DNA of 64,000 bases from Corbicula japonica (taxonomy: Eukaryota; Mollusca; Bivalvia; Venerida; Cyrenidae), in the NCBI GenBank assembly GCA_038501625.1, contig JAZAYU010000005.1:8891484-8955483 (forward strand), written 5' to 3'. Under the pieces are notes generated by a model. It did not search any database. It had not been told where the DNA came from and worked only from the letters and a program-made list of their open reading frames with translations. Shown here one piece after another: positions 56,424 through 64,000 of this stretch; within the stretch, counting starts at the first letter, position 1; the number at the start of each line of letters is the position of its first letter. Both the position numbers and the translations under genes were made by a program.

Positions 56424-56867
56424 TTGTTGCGCAAGTTACATATATTCGTGCTCAACCCGGGGCTCAACGGCGTGGACATTGCTGCCACTCCAGAATGTTT
56501 GTTTATGTTTTTTGTTCGCCATTGCTATAAGGTCGACTCAGTATTGCAAAACAGCGACTCAGTTACACAATCAAATCAAAGAAATATAATTATAAAACTC
56601 GCTAATGAAAACCGTGCAGTTATTAAAGAAGTTCATGCTCAAGCTGGAAAAGGCGCATTGAAACGATTGGAAATTGGAAAAAAAATGTTGAAAAACAAAA
56701 ATATAAAAGGTTATCTCAAAAAAACATACAGAAATGTAAACAATACATTAACAACCGACCCAATAACCGCCTCGAATAGTCGTTACAATGAGACAGTCGT
56801 AATGAATATTTTAGGCCCTAGACTAAGTTCCGAGAACCATACGCCGCTGAACATGGAATGGTTCTAA
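56424..56867 (+). CDS. Hypothetical ORF, 147 residues
   Basis: The ATG-started frame is long for this AT-rich DNA. Its last 100 residues are hydrophilic with a Lys/Arg/Asn-rich helical stretch (AGKGALKRLEIGKKMLKNKN), ending NMEWF. The first 40 residues overlap a dispersed repeat (CAACCCGGGGCTCAACGGCG, related to 56980), so the start may be fortuitous. I do not recognise the protein. It could be a lone exon, a mobile-element fragment or chance. Confidence 0.25.
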   Translation: MLRKLHIFVLNPGLNGVDIAATPECLFMFFVRHCYKVDSVLQNSDSVTQSNQRNIIIKLANENRAVIKEVHAQAGKGALKRLEIGKKMLKNKNIKGYLKKTYRNVNNTLTTDPITASNSRYNETVVMNILGPRLSSENHTPLNMEWF

Positions 56868-56929
56868 TCTGAAAATACCTCATTGAAGGTTAGATACGGT
56901 CACTGCCATATGCATACCGTCGTTTGGTA

Positions 56930-57110
56930 TGGATCTGAATTGTACTGTTTACTTGTGTGGTGCATATTAAGTTTCGCTCAAACCGGGGCTAGTCGGCGTG
57001 GTAAGTAATATGAATTTCCATGGCTGAATCAAACAGAGCTTGCAATACTTTCGTACTTGTCGTGTTTGGGGGCTTTCAGAGTTACCTTTTATTTATTTTA
57101 CAATATCCTA
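56930..57110 (+). repeat. Dispersed repeat (GAATTGTACTGTTT ... CTTGTCGTGTTTG)
   Basis: Shares GAATTGTACTGTTTAC, CGCTCAAACCGGGGCTAG, TGAATCAAACAGAGCTTGC and CTTGTCGTGTTTGGGGGCTT with 59760-59990. Confidence 0.65.
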
Positions 57111-57339
57111 ATAGATAAATGAAACCATTTCATAAGTAATAAATTAAATATCAGTAAAACAAACCTTATATTATTTCAAATATTTTATAGAAGTTGAAAA
57201 AATATGCTGTTTTTACTCTATGTATGGTATTGGTTAGGTGATTGATTACATTTTGTACTTGATAGACAGTATCTATAGTAACTTTTTTAACATTTGTTTA
57301 ACTCATACACATATACCATATATATGTTGAGGAAAGTTT

Positions 57340-57895
57340 AAACAGTAAAGACAAAAATAGTAAGACCTGAAAAAAATCCCTTAAATTCTATTTGCAATTT
57401 AACACAAAAACAAAGCAACACAAAACAACAATTTCAAAGCCACGTGAGTAAAATGATTCTGACAACAACAACAAAGGTCCTTTAAAGAACATTCACTTAT
57501 GAAGAGAGAAATTAACAATTTTATTTTTTGTCATCCATTTACGCGACAAGGAAAAGAAAAGTCAATAATACTTCTACAAATAATTCATCATATTTCTTAG
57601 ACATAAGGACTTTAGATATTGTTGTCAGTAACTCATTATAAATGAAGGCATTTAAATTTATGTTTAGAGTTGCTTCGTTTTGTGGTTTTTTTTGCAAATA
57701 GACTCTAAGGGATTTTTTAGGTCTAACTATTTTTCTTTACTGTTCCTACTTTTCTTAACGTATGTAAAATAAACATGCATTAAAAATTGGTTGGTGCAAC
57801 GTTTTGTTGAACTGCCTTATGTCATTATGGAAATTTTCATAATTTCCTCTTTTATCAATGACAGTGCAATGACAAATGCCATAGCACCTTAAACT
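57340..57895. mobile_element. Divergent relative of the 37109 TTAA element
   Basis: The right part matches 37500-37690 (GGGATTTTTTAGGTCTAACT, TGTAAAATAAA, ATTTTCATAATTT) and ends at CCTTAA. In addition 57341-57417 is an imperfect inverted copy of 57668-57745, an extra internal palindrome not seen in the 37109 copy. Confidence 0.55.
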
Positions 57896-58264
57896 CGTCC
57901 ATACTCAAAAAAACGTTAATGTCATACCAATTAATACTGTTAAATTGATCCTGTATACTTGAAATTAACAACGCATAAACACATCTTTTCAATTATGAAA
58001 TATTTATTGCACATCAAATAGCACATGTGAGAATTCAAATAACGACTTATAAAATTCTTTAGCTAAAAAAGATTTATCATAAATTATATTACATGTACTT
58101 ATGTCTATCGCTAAACGAACGAGTGTTAAAACACCCGTAAAATGTTAAGACACAAAACAATGTACGAACACTGACTTAAGAAACAATGGTTATTGGTCAA
58201 AAATGTGTAAAAAGCTTTACATGAATAATTTTTAAAATCAAAGGTCATCAAATTGTTAACTGTG

Positions 58265-58322
58265 CCCAAGATCATAAAACTAAATCTGGAGACCAGTCTC
58301 AAATCTCATTTTATCACTTGGG
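58265..58322. repeat. Deleted palindromic MITE
   Basis: It keeps the outer CCCAAG...CTTGGG ends and one GACCAGTCTCAAATCTCA arm; most of the centre is lost. Confidence 0.65.
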
Positions 58323-58934
58323 CACTGCTGTGTCGATATTTCTAAATTAATTTATGTGACATTGCTTTAGTGTCCACTATTTGCCCCGCATTTACATTTA
58401 TTCTAGTCTATTTATTCGTGTGTTATTTTGTAGAATGGAAACAATTGACAGTTTTGAATATGTTCACCTTTTTTTACAACACATATATTCAGAATCAGGA
58501 GAGACGGTGTTCCATAAAGGTTTTTGCAAACACATTATTGTAAATGTCAGGATAGAAAATGTACCGTTCATGTATCATTATATATAAAATGATACTAGAA
58601 AAGTTTATTTTAAAGCCTTAAAATAAAAATTATCTCACAAGCAATACATAAAACAGGGAGGATAACTTTGAGGTTTCATCTCTTTAGCACACTTTATAGC
58701 ATGCCATTTACTTATTTTATTCCAAAATATGTCAGTCTCTTTAACAAAGAAGTCAGGAAATTTATCCTAAATTCAAATTCTACTTCGAGTTATGCCTGGT
58801 ACAATGAGCTTTAAGCATATGACAAGTTGTTATCCAACCTTTATAAAGTTATAATAACGTTTTTTTTGCCCTCCAAGACTGTCAAGCAATTTTGACATAA
58901 TAAACGTGTTATCAGAGAAATTGCTTATATCATG

Positions 58935-61900
58935 TTATCTTTTGTGAGATATATTAACACTTCCAAAGAATCGCTTTCTTCCTTCTCTTCGACGCCTGTT
59001 TTGTTGTCCTATGCCCGAAGTATTGTAGTCACATGGATTAAGTCTTGAACTCACACAACCCTTGCCCCGAAGGTATCTTTCTCCTCTTCTACACTGGTAT
59101 AACATAAACTTATTGTTGAAACACACTGCATACATATGGCAAGATTTAATGCACTCTAAAATCTCGCCATTGGTGCACGATTCGTTTAGAGCGCTGCACG
59201 GTTTACCAATGACACATCCCCATCCAAGAGGACACTCTGAAATAAGAAATTTAAAAATATGTTTATATAAGTAATTTCTTAAAAAGATGAAATCAATGTA
59301 CTTGATTTTAACAATTTCTTTAACGAAGACTAATGCGAGCATAACAATAAAATATGTGTGTTCAAACGGCGTTTGGATTAATTAAACAAAGTTATTAATA
59401 CTATGAAAAGGGAAGTAAGTGTAAGAATTTTTGCTAAACGCGATCAAAGCCGTAAGCGTTATGCGCACATGAGAAATGTTGTGATAACATATAAACACAA
59501 GACCTGAATCTCATCGATAGGAATCCGCCGGAAATAAAAACTAATATTCTTCTTCAAATCAAACATAGGATCAGACTCGGTCGCCATGTGCCCTTTCGAA
59601 CGACCAGAACAGAAAATAAGCGGATAGCTGAATTATGGGACCATAAGTTCATAATTTAATGTGAATATAATGTGTGAAAAATAAATTCTTCCTTATGATT
59701 CCTTTATCTTTCTTTTTTATCACCAAAATATAATAACCATGGCTACTTGTTGTTGTCAGAATTGTACGTTAGGGATGGATCGAAATTGTACTGTTTAATG
59801 GTGTAAATACTGAGTTGCGCTCAATCCAGTGCTAGACGGCAGTAATATGCATTTCCATTATCGCCCAAGAACAGGCTCAATCAAACCGAGCCTGCAGTAT
59901 TTTCATAGTTATCGTGTTCGGTGGCTTTCAAAGTTCCCTTTTCATCTATTTCGAAGTTCCATTTTCATCTATCTATATTAATATATTACTTGAATGAATG
60001 ACATAAATATGTGTGATAATAATTATTGACGTACCTGGAGGTGCGGTAGGAGCTGGAGTTGGTTTAATCGGATCAACTGATGGCCACACCCACTCCGTGC
60101 TGTAATCGCAGTAAAAACTAACAATAAAGTTATCTGTAGTAAGTTGTGGACAGCTTTTATCTGTGTTGAAATCCCAAATATCCAAAACTGCATCTCCAAA
60201 GGAGTTTCCAAACTGCAATGGATAACCTCCTGTAACTTTTACTGCGCCAGAGCAGGGCCGGAAAATATCAGTTCCAGGCACTTTGCAAATGGGTTTACAA
60301 ATTCTTCCGCATGAGTCTTGTGCATTTAAAATTGCAACAGACGTGTCTGTATCAGATAAAGGCTTACGAACTGCAAGATAAGCTGTAGCAATCGTTATGG
60401 CTAACCTTCTGTCCATAATTGCATACTCTTTGTATACACCCTCATAGTTAAGACCCATCGATTTCACATAAATGGTATTTGTAGGGGTTTCAGGCTCAAT
60501 ACAGTCTTCATATTTAGCCGGTGTTTCGGTATTTCTCATATGTCGGTATATATTGCTGTATGCACTTGGTGCGTATATGTCTCCTCTCATTTTCTGAATC
60601 TTTCCACGTTCAACTGGATAGGAACCATAATTGCTATATTCCGGGGGTCTCCGCAAAATGAGTTTTACCGGAATATAAACCCATTGTCCAATGTCGCTTT
60701 TACCATTCATACAGAACGTGTTTTGAACAGGCATGATTTCGTGTGGCGTTTTTTCTTCTGTTATGTTCTTTGAAGGTTCTGTTTTGCAGAGTTCTGGTTT
60801 TGGTTTGTTGAGTTCAGCTTCATATTCTTCTACTTCTTTTAATGTTCTTGCAACACACTCGTGATGGCCCTGAGCACGTTTATTAGCATCCTTACTTGGT
60901 ATGCACTTCAAATACTTTGATCCACAATCTTGCTTGCCTTGTGTACAGGTCGGCCTTGGATCATATCTGTACCATTCAGTTGTGAACATTTCGCTTAATC
61001 CATCAATGACCTTAAGATCAGCAAAACCCATGTCTGCTGTCGGCAAGTGAAGCTCGTGCGCACCCATTGTAGTTGGATTCTCAGGATAGTCTGTCGTGAC
61101 ATTAACCCCAGCTTTTCTTTGATTGTCACGAAATATTTCCCACACATAATCCACGAAGCAATGATGAAGCCAAAAAATTGGATCGTATACTGCAGAAGAT
61201 AAAATTGCCATTTGTCCGTCAATCCACCTATGGACACCATTATGGTGAAACTCCCAATCATCGTCGATTTCAGAATTCTCTCCACAAATCGCGCTCATCC
61301 TCGTATGTCTTGTGACATTGTGAATCATTTCTTCGGTTACTAAAGGACCATCTGTACCACAGTTTCTTGTTATGGTACCAGTTGTTGATTCCCATCCAGT
61401 ACCCATCAATCCTCCCTTGGCCTCTCCCTGACATGATCCCATTAGACGATCTGTAAATAAAGCAGTTTGCTTTGGATCTTCCATGCGACCATCAAGAGTG
61501 GAATCCCAATATGGCACCGTTACATCTGCAAATTCCGGTCCTTCTTCTCTCAGGGCGTTTTCAAACCTATAAAAGAAATAAAATACGTATATTCAGAATA
61601 CGTAAGAATTAAACTGTAGACAATATGATTGGATGTGTTTCTCCGCCCCCCCCCCCCCCCGCTCAGTTGCTTATTTTAACACAACGCTTTGCAAAACTCG
61701 ATAGTAAAATTTGGTATCTGCGCTTGAGGTGACTTAAATGTCCACGAACAAATTTGAAAAGAATGCAATTTGGTCTTTAATACCAAAAGATTTTCAGACA
61801 GTATAAGTTTCACTTGTTATTTGACGAGTTATTTCTACATGTTAATAAATTTCTAAGTGTTTAAACTTTTGTTAATGCTATTGACGAATGTTCGACACAA

Positions 61901-64000
61901 GTTTGAGACCACCTCCCACAGATAAATAAAAGTTAACCCCCATGGGCTCTCATTTTCTTTTATTGTTTGTAAGTGGTGTCTATCCTAGCATTATTGACAG
62001 TGTGTTATCTCTCTGCATTACCTCTCGTCAAATCATACAAACAAAAGTAGCTTTTGGGAAAATACAAAAAATGAAATATGTGGAATTGCACAATCAGAAA
62101 AAACAGCCTCCCCATACTGCCAAACAGTAGAATGGAAAAGAGAGCATTAATTTGTAAGAGAATCAAATTAGACACCACAAACAATTAAATATAAAGAGAA
62201 CCATTAAGGTTATCGCCTTGGAACAGTCAGTGGCAAAACAATTTGTTACTGGGGGTTAACACCGAAGGCAGTTAGGCTGGAATTTGGGATACAAAGCAAC
62301 ATTCGCAAAAATAATATTAGAACTTACATGAGTAGGTACATCCTATGCCATCCGTGGAAGTTGCAGCCACCATGAGCTGATACTGACGTTATACCGGTAT
62401 GGAATTCTGCTAAAGCATCATACTTGTTAGGTTCTATTGTCTGAAATTGATAAACATTGTTTGTCAAAAATTTCTAAAAAAGTAATACATGCAGATCAGG
62501 AATCGCCACACTCACAAAACACAGCCTCCCCACGCAGCGAAAAAGAGAGAACATGTATGTTATAAGTATGCCAATTCAAATAGGACGCCACAAACAATTA
62601 ACGAAAAAAGAGAACCTTTGGGGATACCGCATTTGAACGGTCAGCGGCAAAACATTGCCACTGGGGGTTTAAACGATTTTAACTTCTTGGGTGTTTAAAA
62701 CAATGACTTGATTTTGATTATTTGCTGATAGAAAGTGATAATGCGAAATCGTTTTTTGATTCACGGGAATAAAGGGTAAGGTATAACAACCCTATTCAAA
62801 ATGTATCACTGATTTTGATATAAAAAGACTATAGTATTTTGATGTGTCTCGTGAATTTAATGGACCAACGCTTGTCACAGAAGAGGTGCGCTATAGTTTA
62901 GTGCAATTTTGGACATAAAACGATCACTCATGACTGTTTTTCATAAAATCGTTTAATTGTGGTTGCTAGAACCAACATAAAGAGATTTGCTTGCAATACA
63001 AACCATCAATTATGATTGTATGCATAAGGAAATAGGTAGATTTTATGCAAATGAATGCGCAATGACAACTGTAATAATTATACACGAATTTCATATTAGC
63101 TATTTACAAAAAAAACTGTACGTGCATAAAGACATCGATGAAGCTCTCTTGTGAAATTCACATGTAAATATGAACATTTCGAATTTAAAGTGTTGTCCTG
63201 TGTTATAATGAAGATGGCCTATTGAAATTGAAAACACTTACTGTGTTACGCTTTGCACTGTTTACGGCAGCAAAAAATGTTTGAATTTCCTTATCAGACA
63301 TCATTCGGATTTCTTTTCGCACACGCAGAGGTGTTGCAGCCTGTCTCTTCTTTCGTCTAAGATTATGTTGTAGTATTTCTTGTCTAGTATCTTTAAAAAG
63401 CCCGTTGATATATCCTCTAAAAAGATCATATTTTCCAATTATATAAGTTAAATCTTACTTATCGGTTTAATGCATGACTAAAATAACTCTGACAAAGAAA
63501 TAGTCTTCATTGTTTTACGTTGGCATGGATAATTTTTACTAAAGCATGTATAATAAAAGCATAAAATGTATTACTATAATCTTCTTGTATGTTTTTTTTA
63601 TTTACCCTTTTAGAGGAAGCGATTTAAGCTTGATTAATGTGCATTTAGTATATGTGTTGTCCACTTTATTGATGGTAATTTAATTTAAAAAAATATTGAA
63701 TATTGACGAGTGAACAATAAATGACTTGTGATGATAATTCGTTTTTTAAGCAAAAACATATGTATCATTCGTTTTGAAATAAATACATTTAATGTTACTT
63801 GTTTATTTTCACAGAAGAAAAATAATGGCATTCAAATACAAAACATGAGCTACTTTAATATTAAGCATTTGTATTTAAAAATAATATTTAAACTTTAATG
63901 TTATATAATATGAAGAGAAAGTACACTTACAATGTATGTGCCTTAGCACCACGATTAACATTTAATTCTTTAGCGTGCTTCCACATATACATGTTTTCAC
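58935..64000 (-). CDS. Second secreted tyrosinase with CBM14-like C-terminus, 5' end beyond the window
   Basis: Exons on the minus strand: beyond 64000 to 63931 (partial exon 1), 63416-63242, 62440-62328, 61566-60035 and 59236-58935. GT-AG borders and phases match the first gene (the exon 2 to 5 lengths 175+113+1532+302 keep the frame). Exon 2 is six bases shorter but keeps RRKKRQ. The copper motifs FHTG, HGG, WHR, HHNGVH and FWLHH are all present. The final exon has the same ten-Cys pattern with a basic tail. The signal peptide would be in the missing part of exon 1. By eye, exon 4 is roughly 90 percent identical to the first gene in protein. Predicted role: secreted phenol oxidase of a chitinous matrix, with possible division of labour between copies. 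Confidence 0.92.
59760..59990 (+). repeat. Dispersed repeat with GGCTCAATCAAACCGAGCC hairpin, in intron 4
   Basis: Copy of the family at 56930 and 42480. The hairpin GGCTC...GAGCC is intact here. Confidence 0.7.
60035..61566 (-). other. Exon 4 of the second tyrosinase
   Basis: 1,532 bases. It starts with FENALREEGP and holds PYWDSTLDGR, both copper B motifs and the C-terminal domain. It ends in a Pro/Thr linker (PTPAPTAPP) before the donor GTACGT. The linker is where the two genes differ most. Confidence 0.9.
62000..62290 (-). repeat. Penelope-like 3' tail copy in tyrosinase intron 3
   Basis: On the minus strand GGCTGTTTTTTCTGATTGTG, TAATTGTTTGTGGTGTCTAA, TTGTTTTGCCACTGACTGTTCC and TAACCCCCAG match the tail blocks in order. 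Confidence 0.7.
62490..62690 (-). repeat. Penelope-like 3' tail copy in tyrosinase intron 2
   Basis: On the minus strand GTTTAAACCCCCAGTGGCAA, CCGCTGACCGTTC and GGGGAGGCTGTGTTTTGTGA match the tail. It lies 50 bases past exon 3 and does not touch a splice site. Confidence 0.75.

Larger units (their letters stand above)
54393..58934. other. Interval between the two tyrosinase genes
   Basis: No confident gene. It should contain the promoter of the first tyrosinase just above 54392. It contains a Penelope-like tail (55630-55860), a further degraded one near 56240-56370, an unexplained 148-codon frame (56424-56867), a dispersed repeat (56930-57110), a divergent TTAA-type element (57340-57895) and a deleted palindromic MITE (58265-58322). 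Confidence 0.5.

Noticed and set aside
1..64000. CRISPR arrays, bacterial operons or ribosome-binding sites
   Set aside because: All clear genes are eukaryotic, with GT-AG introns and transposons. Periodic repeats here are mini- or microsatellites and foldback elements without spacer structure.

Overview
The window is animal nuclear DNA, AT-rich, with spliced genes and a dense load of transposable elements. It most likely comes from a bivalve mollusc. The support is a tandem pair of secreted, shell-type tyrosinases, a tandem pair of very large ZNFX1-like helicase genes (a family expanded in bivalves), an SK-type potassium channel, and a SINE whose core resembles mollusc SINEs. The species cannot be fixed from the sequence alone.

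Layout. 1-8.3 kb: a minus-strand Ty3/gypsy retrotransposon with one LTR (from 7435), a tRNA-Leu primer-binding site (7415-7432), gag, protease, RT, RNase H and integrase. It is broken by one nonsense codon and at least three frameshifts. In the place where an extra 3' ORF would sit is a frameshifted zinc-finger reading frame with a 19-residue tandem repeat. 8.3-15.3 kb: repeat-rich DNA with a 5'-truncated Penelope-like reverse transcriptase (12233-13165), several copies of its 3' tail, a TIR element, a tRNA-Asp-like relic, and a 1.15-kb inverted repeat (13695-14845). 15.36-21.63 kb: a ZNFX1-like gene with two in-frame stops, two short frameshifting deletions and a mutated Walker A motif. 21.6-29.9 kb: gene-poor, with a 300-bp direct repeat 3.3 kb apart and palindromic MITEs. 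29.95-35.98 kb: an intact 2,009-residue paralogue of the broken gene, in one exon. 36-43.2 kb: gene-poor, with a TTAA-flanked 580-bp element and other small transposons. 43.23-44.6 kb (minus): the large coding exon of an SK-like channel. 44.6-50 kb: repeats, including a tRNA-headed SINE. 50.0-54.4 kb (minus): a complete five-exon tyrosinase whose reading phase closes exactly (2,379 coding bases, 792 residues). 58.9 to beyond 64.0 kb (minus): a second tyrosinase with the same exon plan, running off the window end within exon 1.

How the genes relate. The two helicases are neighbouring same-strand duplicates, one intact and one decaying; vertebrate and nematode homologues act in antiviral RNA sensing and small-RNA inheritance. 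The tyrosinases are predicted secreted copper oxidases with a signal peptide (seen in the first copy), a conserved furin-like site, a type-3 copper centre, and a separate C-terminal exon whose cysteine spacing resembles a chitin-binding (CBM14/peritrophin-like) domain. That plan suits cross-linking of a chitinous matrix such as periostracum or shell. Nothing in the sequence links the two tandem families or the channel functionally. The most unusual signals are the motif array in the gypsy LTR, the zinc-finger and 19-residue-repeat ORF behind pol, the tyrosinase/chitin-binding architecture, the Walker A loss in the decaying helicase, and several near-perfect palindromic elements.
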